A stretch of DNA of 64,000 nucleotides from an uncultured Paracoccaceae bacterium (lineage in GTDB: Bacteria > Pseudomonadota > Alphaproteobacteria > Rhodobacterales > Rhodobacteraceae), in assembly GCA_947494675.1 (NCBI GenBank), contig CANLVP010000002.1:620001-684000 (forward strand), read 5' to 3'. Of the stretch, positions 8,912-17,358 are shown one piece after another. Position 1 is the first letter of the stretch. Every line of letters begins with the position of its first letter. A program made the position numbers and the translations under genes. The notes under the pieces were generated by a model. That model ran no database searches and was not told where the DNA came from. It worked only from the letters and a program-made list of their open reading frames with translations.

Positions 8912-10777
8912 ATGTTCAGTGACAAGGTGATGCGCCCCAAGGGGCGGTTTGGGCCCCGCGCCTCTGCCTGGTTTGGCGGTCTTGTGCTGTTGGTCTGTGC
9001 GCCCTTCGTTTGGCAGACGCTCCGGGATTTGGATTTTGACCGTGTGGCGCATTGTTTTGCCTCTCTTGCCGCCTGGCAATGGCTGGCCGCTGGGATCGCG
9101 ACGGCCTGTAGTTTCGCAGCCCTCGGGCGCTATGACGCCATCTGGCATCGCGTGACCCGTTCAGGCGTCGCGCCGCAGCGTGCGCGACGTGCGGGGATGG
9201 CCGCGATTGCGATCAGCCAGTCGCTGGGGCTGACGGCGCTAACCTCTGGCATGGTGCGGTGGCGCTGTTTGCCAGAGCTGAAATTGACCAAGGTTGCGAC
9301 GATCAGTGCCGCTGTGGGCCTATCGTTTTTGACCGGCTGGGCGGTCTGCGCCCTTGGGGCTGCGGTGATGCTGGGGTTGTTGCCCGCGTTGCCTTGGCCC
9401 GTTTGGGTGAGCGGTTTTGTCGTTGTCGTCGCGGCGATTCCTGTAATAGCGCGGCATTTGCCCATGGGCGTCGCGGGCGCGGCAATGCCGCTTTTGGGGT
9501 GGATCATGCTGGACCTCGCCTTTGCGGGCACAGCGCTTTGGGTCTTGATGCCTGCGGGCGCGGATTTGCCCTGGGCCACATTGGTTGCGGCCTATGTGCT
9601 GGCCTTGGGCGCGGGGCTGATCGGCAATTCCCCCGGCGGGGTTGGGCCGTTTGAACTGACGCTGCTGGCGCTTTTGCCGATGCTGCCGCAAGAGGAGGTC
9701 TTGGCCAGCCTGCTGGCGTTTCGTGTGGTCTATTACCTGATCCCCTTTGTACTGGGGGCGATCTATGTGATGCGGCCTGCGCCTGCCCCTGCCTCTGTCC
9801 CGCCGATTGGCCCGGCGGACTGGGGTTTGGCGCGGCAATCTGGGCAGATCACGGCATTGGGGCGTAGCTGGGGGCACGTCTTGCCGTTGGCCACGGGGCC
9901 CTGCCTGCTTGGCGATGCGATAGGCGCGGATGAACCGTCTTTGCACCCGATGCCCTCCTATAAGGTCGGTGCCGAGACCGCGATTCTGGCCCGTCGCCAA
10001 GGCTGGCCCGTATCGCGTATCTGCGATGAGGCCGTGATTGATCCGCGCGCGTGGTCGCTGGAGGGCCGGTCGAAGCGGCGCTTGCGGCAGGCTGTTAGCC
10101 GTGCCGCTGCCCGTGATGTTGTGATCAAAAGGGCCACGGGACCCCTGCCCCTGCATGATCTGACGGCGATTGCGCAGGACTGGGCTCGCGCTCATGGGGG
10201 CGAGCTTGGCCTGACCGTCGGGCGCTATTGTCCGGATGCGGTCACGAAACAAGCGGTCTATCTGATTTTCGCAGCGGAAAAGCTTTGCGGGTTTGTCACC
10301 TTCAACACGGCGCGCAGCGATTGGTCGCTCGATCTGATCCGTTATTCGGGCGCATTGCCCGAAGGGGCCGTGCACAGCGCCATCACCGCCGCGCTGTCGG
10401 ATGCGCAAGCGGCGGGCGTCGCGCGGTTCAGCCTTGGCGCGGTGCCGTCATTGGAGGGTGCGCTGGCTCGCTGGGCCGGGCAAAAGGCGGGGCTGCGCCA
10501 GTTCAAATCGCTTTATGCGCCGCGCTGGATTCCGCGCTATTTCATCGCCCCAAACCGGGTCCAATATGCGGCCACGGCGCTGACCCTCCTCTGGGGTGTT
10601 CACCGGCCCCTTCCCCGTTTGATGAGCCGGGTTCATCATCATCTTGCATGCTTTGGTGTTGCGTCTTGGTCGCCTGCGCGCGACATACGCGCAACTCCCA
10701 AGGACAAAACATCCCATGACACAGACCGACAACGCGCTGACGCGCATGCTGACCTCTCGCGAATGGCTTCTGGCTGA
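8912..10777 (+). CDS. mprF: MprF-like flippase / phosphatidylglycerol aminoacyltransferase
   Basis: 621 residues. The N-terminal half is a multi-pass membrane domain of the LPG-synthase flippase type, with NSPGGVGPFE as the recognisable conserved motif near its end. The C-terminal half (about 310-600) is the GNAT-like DUF2156 domain that transfers an amino acid from aminoacyl-tRNA to phosphatidylglycerol, giving resistance to cationic peptides. GAGGG sits five bases before the ATG. The reading frame continues 62 bases into bmt, and the last 40 or so residues look unlike a conserved domain, so a small frameshift or natural erosion of the stop is possible. The amino acid transferred cannot be told from sequence. 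Confidence 0.85.
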   Translation: MFSDKVMRPKGRFGPRASAWFGGLVLLVCAPFVWQTLRDLDFDRVAHCFASLAAWQWLAAGIATACSFAALGRYDAIWHRVTRSGVAPQRARRAGMAAIAISQSLGLTALTSGMVRWRCLPELKLTKVATISAAVGLSFLTGWAVCALGAAVMLGLLPALPWPVWVSGFVVVVAAIPVIARHLPMGVAGAAMPLLGWIMLDLAFAGTALWVLMPAGADLPWATLVAAYVLALGAGLIGNSPGGVGPFELTLLALLPMLPQEEVLASLLAFRVVYYLIPFVLGAIYVMRPAPAPASVPPIGPADWGLARQSGQITALGRSWGHVLPLATGPCLLGDAIGADEPSLHPMPSYKVGAETAILARRQGWPVSRICDEAVIDPRAWSLEGRSKRRLRQAVSRAAARDVVIKRATGPLPLHDLTAIAQDWARAHGGELGLTVGRYCPDAVTKQAVYLIFAAEKLCGFVTFNTARSDWSLDLIRYSGALPEGAVHSAITAALSDAQAAGVARFSLGAVPSLEGALARWAGQKAGLRQFKSLYAPRWIPRYFIAPNRVQYAATALTLLWGVHRPLPRLMSRVHHHLACFGVASWSPARDIRATPKDKTSHDTDRQRADAHADLSRMASG

Positions 10778-11738
10778 CGGGGCGACGGGCACGAACCTGT
10801 TCAACATGGGACTGTCGTCGGGCGATGCGCCTGAGATGTGGAATGTGGATGAGCCTGCCAAGATCACCGCGCTTTACAAAGGTTCGGTGGATGCGGGCAG
10901 CGATCTGTTTCTGACCAATACGTTCGGCGGCAATGCCTCGCGGCTGAAACTGCATGACGCGCAGTCGCGGGTGTTTGAGCTGAACAAAGTAGGTGCGGAG
11001 ATTGGTCGCGAAGTGGCGGATGCCTCTGGCCGCTCGGTTGTCGTTGCGGGGTCCGTCGGGCCAACGGGCGACATCATGGCCCCCATGGGCAGCCTGACCC
11101 ATGAGATCGCGGTTGAGATGTTCCATGAACAGGCCGAGGGGCTGAAAGCGGGCGGCGCAGATGTGCTTTGGGTTGAGACAATCTCTGCCTTTGAAGAATA
11201 TGCCGCCGCGGCTGAGGCGTTCAAAATGGCGGGCATGCCGTGGTGCGGCACCATGAGTTTTGACACCGCCGGGCGCACCATGATGGGTGTCACCTCCAAG
11301 GATATGGTGCGCAAGGTGGGTAAGCTCGACTATGCGCCGCTGGGCTTCGGCGCCAACTGCGGCACGGGTGCTTCTGACCTGCTGCGCACGATCCTGGGCA
11401 TGGCAGAGGCCGGGCCGACCGCACCGCTGATTTCAAAAGGCAACGCGGGCATTCCGAAATATCACGACGGGCATATCCATTATGATGGCACGCCCGCGCT
11501 GATGGCCGATTATGCGCAACTGGCGCGGGATTGTGGCGCGGTGATCGTTGGCGGATGCTGCGGCACGACGCCGGACCACCTGCGGGCGATGCGCGAGGCG
11601 CTGGAAACGCGGCCCAAGGGCGATGCCCCGAGCCTTGAGGCGATTGTTGCGGCGCTGGGCGGGTTCAGTTCGGAATCCGATGGCACCGATGGCGCGGGAC
11701 CAAAGCGGGCGGCGCGGCGCGGGCGCAGACGCGGCTAA
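10716..11738 (+). CDS. bmt: Homocysteine S-methyltransferase module of split methionine synthase (Bmt)
   Basis: 340 residues of the homocysteine-binding (S-methyltransferase) domain. The zinc-binding cysteines are in FGANCGTGAS and VGGCCGTTPDHL. Usually annotated betaine-homocysteine methyltransferase. In roseobacters a protein of this type serves as the homocysteine half of a methionine synthase whose corrinoid and methyl-THF halves are separate genes, which matches the genes at 12967 and 36755 here. The C-terminus is an Arg-rich tail, PKRAARRGRRRG, that is not part of the folded domain and is echoed by two other proteins of the pathway. AAGGA lies about ten bases before the ATG. It overlaps mprF upstream and shares a four-base stop overlap with the convergent radical SAM gene. 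Confidence 0.9.
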   Translation: MTQTDNALTRMLTSREWLLADGATGTNLFNMGLSSGDAPEMWNVDEPAKITALYKGSVDAGSDLFLTNTFGGNASRLKLHDAQSRVFELNKVGAEIGREVADASGRSVVVAGSVGPTGDIMAPMGSLTHEIAVEMFHEQAEGLKAGGADVLWVETISAFEEYAAAAEAFKMAGMPWCGTMSFDTAGRTMMGVTSKDMVRKVGKLDYAPLGFGANCGTGASDLLRTILGMAEAGPTAPLISKGNAGIPKYHDGHIHYDGTPALMADYAQLARDCGAVIVGGCCGTTPDHLRAMREALETRPKGDAPSLEAIVAALGGFSSESDGTDGAGPKRAARRGRRRG

Positions 11739-12820
11739 AACAGCGCCATTTGGTCGCCCGTGCGCGGTGGCGGCGCAAAGAGATCGTTGCGCAGTGATGG
11801 CAATGAATGATCAAGGCCAAGCCGGTTGGCACAGACCTCAAACCGTTTGCGCATGAGCGCGGCCCATTGGCCCTGCCCCCGCATCCGTGTGCCAAAGGCG
11901 GGGTCATAATCCTTACCGCCGTGCAATTCGCGCACCCGCGCCATGATCCGGGCGGCGCGGTCGGGATAGGCTTCTGCGACCCAATCACGGAACAGGACAG
12001 AGACCTCGCGCGGCAGACGCAGCACGATGGAGGATGCGGCAATGGCCCCCGCCTCTTTCCCGGCGACAAGGATCGCCTCAAGCTCATGATCGGTCAGCGC
12101 GGGCACGACGGGTGAGACCATGATGCGCACAGGGATGCCCGCGTCCGTCAGCCGCCGGATCGTGCGCAGCCGCGCGGCAGGTGGTGGCACGCGGGGTTCC
12201 ATCGCGCGGGATGTGTCGCGGTCCAGCGTGGTGACAGAGATGCCGACGCGCACCAGCCCCTTGGCGGCCATCGGGGCCAGAATGTCGATGTCGCGTTCGA
12301 TCAGGGTGCCCTTGGTGACGATGCCAACGGGATGGTTGAAATCGCGCAGAACACCCAGGATGTCGCGCATGATCTTATGGGTCTTTTCAATCGGCTGGTA
12401 TGCGTCGGTGTTGGTGCCAATCGCGATCATGCGGGGCACGTAGGACTTGGCCCGCAATTCCTTTTCCAGCTGCGCGGCGGCATTAGGGCGGGCGATCAGT
12501 TGCGTTTCAAAATCGAGGCCTGGGGACAGGCCAAGATAGGCGTGGCTGGGACGGGCAAAACAATAGATGCAGCCGTGTTCGCAACCGCGATAGGGATTGA
12601 TCGAGCGGTCAAAGGACAGATCCGGCGAGGTGTTGCGGCTGATGACGCTGCGCGCCACTTCCTCTCGCACAGTGGTGCGCAAAATGGGCAAGTCATCGTC
12701 TTGTCTTTGCCAGCCGTCATCCACCCCCTCTGCGCGCAACCGATCAAAGCGGTTGTCGGGGTTACTGCGCGCCGCGCGCCCGGCGGCGCGATGCAAAGGT
12801 CGGGGGGAATTTTGTGTCAT
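11735..12820 (-). CDS. PA0069-family radical SAM protein
   Basis: 361 residues. The [4Fe-4S] motif is CEHGCIYC (CxxxCxxC), embedded in SINPYRGCEHGCIYCFARP as in the PA0069 / spore-photoproduct-lyase-like family. The enzymatic role of this family is not firmly known; DNA photoproduct repair has been suggested from distant similarity. The C-terminus ends QMALF, resembling a clamp-binding type peptide, but that is only an impression. The stop overlaps the bmt stop (CTAA). Transcribed away from the corrinoid gene. Confidence 0.88.
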   Translation of the reverse strand: MTQNSPRPLHRAAGRAARSNPDNRFDRLRAEGVDDGWQRQDDDLPILRTTVREEVARSVISRNTSPDLSFDRSINPYRGCEHGCIYCFARPSHAYLGLSPGLDFETQLIARPNAAAQLEKELRAKSYVPRMIAIGTNTDAYQPIEKTHKIMRDILGVLRDFNHPVGIVTKGTLIERDIDILAPMAAKGLVRVGISVTTLDRDTSRAMEPRVPPPAARLRTIRRLTDAGIPVRIMVSPVVPALTDHELEAILVAGKEAGAIAASSIVLRLPREVSVLFRDWVAEAYPDRAARIMARVRELHGGKDYDPAFGTRMRGQGQWAALMRKRFEVCANRLGLDHSLPSLRNDLFAPPPRTGDQMALF

Positions 12821-12966
12821 TCATCAAAAATAGAACATTACGTGAACATACACAAGGAATTGTCGGTGCATGCTGCGCGAATGTCGCAATTTGCCGCGTG
12901 ACCTCTGCGACAAAATAGCATTAAATTGGTGAATGGGATCAGCGCCTTGCGCCTTGGAGAAATATC

Positions 12967-13668
12967 ATGTCGGACGAAGACGAAATCATCCTGTCGGAAC
13001 TGAATGACGAAGACCTCGTCGCGCAAATGTTCGACGACCTTTACGACGGAATGAAGGAAGAGATTGAGGAAGGTGTGAACATCTTGCTTGAACGCAAGTG
13101 GGAACCCTACCGCATCCTGACCGAGGCTTTGGTGGGCGGCATGACCATCGTTGGTCAGGACTTCCGCGACGGCATTCTGTTTGTGCCAGAGGTGCTGCTG
13201 GCGGCCAACGCGATGAAGGGTGGCATGGCCATTCTCAAGCCGCTTTTGGCCGAAACCGGCGCGCCCCGGGTCGGCAAGATGGTGATTGGCACGGTCAAGG
13301 GCGACATCCACGACATCGGCAAGAACCTTGTATCGATGATGATGGAAGGCGCGGGTTTTGAGGTGGTCGATCTTGGGATCAACAATGCCGTTGAGAGCTA
13401 TCTTGAGGCGCTGGAAACCGAAGGGCCTGAGATCCTTGGTATGTCGGCGCTGCTGACCACGACGATGCCCTATATGAAGGTCGTCATCGACACGCTGGTC
13501 GAAAAAGGCATCCGCGAGGATTACATCGTGCTTGTCGGTGGTGCGCCCCTGAACGAAGAGTTCGGCAAGGCCATTGGTGCCGACGCCTATTGCCGCGACG
13601 CCGCTGTTGCGGTGGAAACCGCCAAGACGCTGGTGGGTCGTAAGCATAATCAGGGCGCATCCGCCTAA
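12967..13668 (+). CDS. Corrinoid (B12-binding) protein of split methionine synthase
   Basis: 233 residues: N-terminal helical cap (about 15-95) and a cobalamin-binding Rossmann domain (about 100-225). The cobalt-ligand motif DxHxxG is D113-x-H115-xx-G118 (GDIHDIGKN), followed by GMSALLTTTMPYM and GGAPLNEEF. This is the methyl carrier between methyl-THF methyltransferase (36755) and Bmt (10716). The first 36 residues hold 15 Asp/Glu and only one Lys, a strongly acidic surface. GGAG precedes the ATG at good spacing. Followed by tandem hairpins, a tiny membrane gene and DUF1638. It could also serve methylamine or betaine demethylation; MtbC-like names are common in databases. Confidence 0.9.
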   Translation: MSDEDEIILSELNDEDLVAQMFDDLYDGMKEEIEEGVNILLERKWEPYRILTEALVGGMTIVGQDFRDGILFVPEVLLAANAMKGGMAILKPLLAETGAPRVGKMVIGTVKGDIHDIGKNLVSMMMEGAGFEVVDLGINNAVESYLEALETEGPEILGMSALLTTTMPYMKVVIDTLVEKGIREDYIVLVGGAPLNEEFGKAIGADAYCRDAAVAVETAKTLVGRKHNQGASA

Positions 13669-13679
13669 TTCAAAGCGAC

Positions 13680-13720
13680 GGGCTGGTGTGATCCAGCCCG
13701 CCCCCCTATCTTGATAGGGG
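13680..13720 (+). terminator. Two tandem hairpins between corrinoid gene and 52-residue ORF
   Basis: First hairpin: GGGCTGG (13680-13686) with CCAGCCC (13693-13699). Second: CCCCTATC (13703-13710) with GATAGGGG (13713-13720). There is no T-run, and the next gene's ribosome site (GAGGG) follows directly. More likely an mRNA-stabilising or attenuating element that lowers expression of the downstream genes than a full terminator. Confidence 0.6.
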
Positions 13721-13731
13721 AAAGAGGGCGC

Positions 13732-13890
13732 ATGTCACAAAACCAGTTCATCGCGATCATCCTGGGCGTCATTTTGGCCGCCGGTTTGACGATTTGGGCG
13801 CTGACCTCCCTTGGTGTGCCGCCGGTCTACATTCTGATTGGGGCGATGGTGGGCTCCGTCGCGGTCAGGTTCTGGTCGAAACGGCCATGA
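13732..13890 (+). CDS. 52-residue membrane peptide between corrinoid protein and DUF1638
   Basis: A short frame beginning MSQNQFIAIILGVILAAG and ending FWSKRP. Two hydrophobic stretches (about residues 6-27 and 29-46) separated by a Gly-Val-Pro-Pro turn suggest a helical hairpin in the membrane with a basic C-terminus. A purine-rich GAGGG lies seven bases before the ATG, and the stop overlaps the DUF1638 start as ATGA, a strong sign that it is translated and coupled. I do not recognise a family. Its place inside the methionine synthase locus suggests a link to DUF1638 function. Confidence 0.7.
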   Translation: MSQNQFIAIILGVILAAGLTIWALTSLGVPPVYILIGAMVGSVAVRFWSKRP

Positions 13891-14513
13891 ATGATCTGGA
13901 TGATCGCCTGACGGAAACCGGCCTGTGTGCCGAGGGCGATAAGCCGGTGCTTTTGCTGGCCTGCGGGGCCTTGGCGCATGAAATCCTCGCCCTGCGCGCC
14001 CTTAACGGCTGGACCCATCTGGACCTGCAATGCCTGCCCGCGATCTACCACAATCATCCTGAGAAGATCGTGCCGGGTATTCGGGCGGCGGTGGCCGCAC
14101 ATCGCAAGACCTATGACAAAATCTTTGTGGTCTACGCCGATTGCGGCACCGGCGGGCAGTTGCAGAAGGCCTGCGCAGAGCTGGGTGTCAGCATGATCGC
14201 CGGGCCGCATTGCTATAGCTTTTTCGAAGGAAACGCTGCCTTTGAGGCCCGCGACGAGATGACGGCGTTCTATCTGACGGACTTTCTGGTGCGACAGTTT
14301 GATGCCTTTGTCTGGCGGCCGCTTGGCCTCGACCGGCATCCGGAGTTGCGGGACATGTATTTCGGCAATTACGAAAAGCTGGTCTATCAGGCGCAAACCG
14401 ATGATGCGAAACTATCCGCCAAGGCTGAAGAGATCGCCGCGCGCATGGGGCTGGCATTTGAGCGGCGGTTTACTGGCTACGGTGATCTGACCGAGGCGCT
14501 GCGCCAGCTTTAG
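13887..14513 (+). CDS. DUF1638 protein, proposed methionine synthase accessory factor
   Basis: 208 residues, starting MNDLDDRLTETGLCAEG. Conserved features include LLLACGALAHEI near the start, YADCGTGGQLQKAC, and GPHCYSFFEGN; several cysteines and histidines could bind a metal or cofactor. In Phaeobacter, genetic screens associated a DUF1638 gene with function of the split, B12-dependent methionine synthase; I cite this from memory and the exact role (perhaps corrinoid delivery or reactivation) is unresolved. The start is chosen from the ATGA overlap with the 52-residue ORF. Convergent with sufE, stops overlapping by four bases (TTAG). No Arg-rich tail. Confidence 0.85.
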   Translation: MNDLDDRLTETGLCAEGDKPVLLLACGALAHEILALRALNGWTHLDLQCLPAIYHNHPEKIVPGIRAAVAAHRKTYDKIFVVYADCGTGGQLQKACAELGVSMIAGPHCYSFFEGNAAFEARDEMTAFYLTDFLVRQFDAFVWRPLGLDRHPELRDMYFGNYEKLVYQAQTDDAKLSAKAEEIAARMGLAFERRFTGYGDLTEALRQL

Positions 14514-14917
14514 GCCTTTGCGGCGGTCTGCTGGATGCGTTCGACCATGGCGCGCAAGCCATTGGACCGCTGCGCCGAGAGGTGATCATTTAACCCTAAA
14601 CGACCCAATTCTGCAGGCGCATCCACTGCGGCGACCTCTGCCACGGGTACCTCATTGTAAAGCGCGCCAAGCACGGCAATCAGGCCGCGCACGATCATCG
14701 CGTCGCTGTCACCGCGAAACCGGAACACGCCGTCTTCGGTATTGGGCACCAGCCAGACCTGCGAAGCGCAGCCGTCCACCTTGGTGGCGGGCACCTTGAA
14801 CGCGTCTTCCAGCGGGTCCATCGCCTTGCCCAGATCGATGACATGGCGATAGCGGTCTTCCCAGTCGTCCAGGAATTCGAAATCTTCGACAATCTCTTCG
14901 AATGCGGGGGTCGCCAT
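14510..14917 (-). CDS. sufE: SufE-family cysteine desulfuration protein
   Basis: 135 residues. The sulfur-accepting cysteine is in KVDGCASQVWL, the family signature. It accepts persulfide from a cysteine desulfurase (SufS) for Fe-S cluster assembly. The start is supported by AGGAG nine bases upstream. No other suf gene lies nearby; solitary sufE genes are normal in this group. Confidence 0.94.
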   Translation of the reverse strand: MATPAFEEIVEDFEFLDDWEDRYRHVIDLGKAMDPLEDAFKVPATKVDGCASQVWLVPNTEDGVFRFRGDSDAMIVRGLIAVLGALYNEVPVAEVAAVDAPAELGRLGLNDHLSAQRSNGLRAMVERIQQTAAKA

Positions 14918-15040
14918 GGGTCATGCTCCTGTCGCTCTGTGACCGATCTAGGACGCATCATGGCAAAGGTCCAGTCCAGTGCTTTTCAAGCCGGGCCATC
15001 TGGGCTAGCTATTTGTCCAGACGACCCAAAAAGGTGACCC

Positions 15041-15529
15041 ATGCGTCCAGCTTTACCCATCGCTTTGATCGCCGTTTTGGCAGTAACCGGCTGTGCCCGC
15101 ATCGCGGATTCGCGGATTAACCCTTTGAATTGGTTCGGAAGCTCGACGGCCGTGGCCAATGTCGATGCTGCAGGTAACCTCCGCCCGCTGGTGACTGCTG
15201 AGATGATCCAGCGCGAGGTCGATGGCCGCGTGCTTGTCGACAGCGTGGATCAGTTGGAAATATCGCGCAACGCTGGCGGAGCGATCTTGCGGGCGACCGG
15301 GACGATGGCGACGCAGGGCGGGTTCAACGCGCAGCTGGTGCCTGTGGCCTTTGAAGGCGGCACGCTGACGTTTGCATTCCGGGTTGAGATGCCGCAGGGC
15401 TTCCAACCGCAGGGGTCTGCAAATACGCGCCGGATTACTGTCGCGCGGGTGTTGGATGAGGGCATGTTGGCAGGTGTCCGCACGATCCGTGTCCAAGGGG
15501 CACGCAATGCACGGACCAGCAGCCGCTAA
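15041..15529 (+). CDS. Predicted lipoprotein of unknown function
   Basis: 162 residues. A lipoprotein signal peptide ends at LAVTGC (cysteine 18). The mature part has alternating beta-type segments and no recognised domain. AAGGTGA precedes the ATG. Convergent with rnd, with a four-base stop overlap (CTAA). Conserved-looking codon use suggests a real gene; function unknown. Confidence 0.8.
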   Translation: MRPALPIALIAVLAVTGCARIADSRINPLNWFGSSTAVANVDAAGNLRPLVTAEMIQREVDGRVLVDSVDQLEISRNAGGAILRATGTMATQGGFNAQLVPVAFEGGTLTFAFRVEMPQGFQPQGSANTRRITVARVLDEGMLAGVRTIRVQGARNARTSSR

Positions 15530-16683
15530 CGATCAACGCAGACCACTTTTGCGCCTTTGACGGCAAGTGCCACCTCACCATCGCAGAGGCGGATGGCGTC
15601 TTTGCCGAATACTTCCGCCCGCCAGCCTTTAAGGGCGGCGATATCGCGTTTGCCAGCGGCCAGTTGATCCAGATCGTTGGCATTGGCGATGAGCTTTTGC
15701 GCCACACCTTCCTGATCAGCTTTGGCTTTGAGCAAGACGCGCAGCATGTCGGCAATCGCGGGGTTCACCTGTAGCTTTTCGCGGCTGTTGTCGGGCTTGG
15801 GCAGTTGATCGTTCGGCAGGTCCAGCCCCGCTTTGACGGCCGCAAGAATGCCCGCAGCGATGTCTCCTTTGCGCGCTTCGCGCAGCAAAAGCCGGGACCG
15901 GTTCAGGTCCTGTTCGCTTTGCGGTTTGGTCGAGGCAAGTTCGACCAATGCGTCGTCCTTGAACACCCGGTTGCGCGGCACGTTCCGCTCTTGCGCATAA
16001 GCCTCGCGGAAGCGGGCGAGTTCGCGCACGATGCCAAGGAAACGGCCCGAATTGGTGCGGGTTTTGACGCGGGTCCATGCGGTGTCGGGATCGGCTTGGT
16101 AGGTTTCTGCCGCGTTGAGGACGGCCATCTCCTCGGTCACCCACTTTTTGCGGCCTGATTTGTCCAAACGGTCGGATAGGTATTCATATATGTCGCGCAA
16201 ATGGGTCACATCGGCCAGCGCATAGGTCTTTTGCGCGTCCGTCAGCGGGCGTCGGGACCAGTCGGTAAAGCGGCTGGATTTATCCAGATTGGCCTGCGCG
16301 ATCTTGCGCACGAGGGTTTCGTAACCGACCTGATCGCCAAAGCCGCAGACCATCGCCGCGACTTGCGTGTCAAATAGCGGTGCCGGGATCAGCCCAGCAT
16401 CGACATAGAAAATCTCAAGGTCTTGGCGGGCGGCGTGGAACACTTTGACCACGCCTGCGTCACGGAAGAGGTCATAAAGCGGCTCCAGCGACAAATCCCC
16501 GGCCAGCGGATCAACCAGAACGGCGTCGCTGCCTGCCTCATCCTGATAGGCCAATTGCACCAGACACAGCTTGGAATAATAGGTGCGTTCTCGCAAAAAC
16601 TCTGTATCGACAGTGACATAGGGGCGTTTTGCGGCCTCTGCACAAAAGGCTGCAAGGGCGTCGGTCGTCGTAATGGTCTGCAT
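15526..16683 (-). CDS. rnd: Ribonuclease D
   Basis: 385 residues; 3'-5' exoribonuclease for tRNA 3' maturation. DEDD catalytic motifs: DTEF (Exo I), HAARQDLEIF (Exo II) and YALADVTHL (Exo III), followed by HRDC-type helical regions in the C-terminal half. Transcribed alone on the minus strand with purN starting 75 bases further right in the genome. No oddities. Confidence 0.95.
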   Translation of the reverse strand: MQTITTTDALAAFCAEAAKRPYVTVDTEFLRERTYYSKLCLVQLAYQDEAGSDAVLVDPLAGDLSLEPLYDLFRDAGVVKVFHAARQDLEIFYVDAGLIPAPLFDTQVAAMVCGFGDQVGYETLVRKIAQANLDKSSRFTDWSRRPLTDAQKTYALADVTHLRDIYEYLSDRLDKSGRKKWVTEEMAVLNAAETYQADPDTAWTRVKTRTNSGRFLGIVRELARFREAYAQERNVPRNRVFKDDALVELASTKPQSEQDLNRSRLLLREARKGDIAAGILAAVKAGLDLPNDQLPKPDNSREKLQVNPAIADMLRVLLKAKADQEGVAQKLIANANDLDQLAAGKRDIAALKGWRAEVFGKDAIRLCDGEVALAVKGAKVVCVDR

Positions 16684-16758
16684 TCTGGCCTGTCATTTTC
16701 TGGCGCGTGTTCGTCACGCGTCCCATTGTGATAGGCGATTGCGGGTGAGTTGGGAAGC

Positions 16759-17358
16759 CTAGCCCGTGGCGTCGATCATCAGCGGGGTCAGATCGCCCGC
16801 AGCAAAGCGGCGCAGGACCGCCGGGTAAAGCTGATGTTCCAACGGCAGAACGCGGGCGGCCAAGCTCTCTCCCGTGTCGCCCGGTTGGATCTGTATCTTG
16901 GCCTGTCCCAGCACCGGGCCGCCGTCGAGCTCTGCCGTGACGCTATGGACAGAGCAGCCGTGCAACGTGTCCCCGGCCTCAATGGCGCGGGCATGGGTGT
17001 GCAGGCCCTTGTGCTTGGGCAAAAGCGAGGGGTGGATGTTGAGCATCCGGCCCGCCCAGTGTTCGGTGAATGCGGGCGTAAAGATGCGCATGAAACCGGC
17101 CAGACAGACGATATCGGCCTGCGCCGCTGCCAGTCGTGCCGTGAGCGCTGCGTCAAAATCCCCGCGTTCGGCGAAGTCTTTGTGACTGATCGCGTCGGTG
17201 GGCACACCAAGGTCTGCGGCCTTTTGTAGGCCACCCGCGTCTGCCTTGTTGGACAGCACCAGAACAGGCCGCGCCGGGTGGTCGCCGGTCATGGATTTCA
17301 CCAGCGAGACCATGTTTGACCCGCCGCCTGAAATCAGGATCGCGACCCGCTTGGTCAC
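16759..17358 (-). CDS. purN: Glycinamide ribonucleotide formyltransferase PurN
   Basis: 199 residues. Formyl-THF-dependent GAR transformylase, step 3 of purine synthesis. The active-site Asn/His are in NIHPSLLP and [15 protein letters not shown]; the N-terminal nucleotide loop is LISGGGSNM. The start overlaps the purM stop by four bases (ATGA), so purM-purN are translationally coupled. Confidence 0.96.
   Translation of the reverse strand: MTKRVAILISGGGSNMVSLVKSMTGDHPARPVLVLSNKADAGGLQKAADLGVPTDAISHKDFAERGDFDAALTARLAAAQADIVCLAGFMRIFTPAFTEHWAGRMLNIHPSLLPKHKGLHTHARAIEAGDTLHGCSVHSVTAELDGGPVLGQAKIQIQPGDTGESLAARVLPLEHQLYPAVLRRFAAGDLTPLMIDATG

Noticed and set aside
9320-10408. 362-residue minus-strand frame opposite the mprF-like gene
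   Set aside because: Arg/Gln/Gly-rich shadow sequence without domain; the plus strand encodes a recognised membrane/GNAT protein.
12821-12966. Possible SAM or cobalamin riboswitch upstream of the corrinoid gene
   Set aside because: I looked for SAM-II and cobalamin box elements here and before 35486 and saw none.
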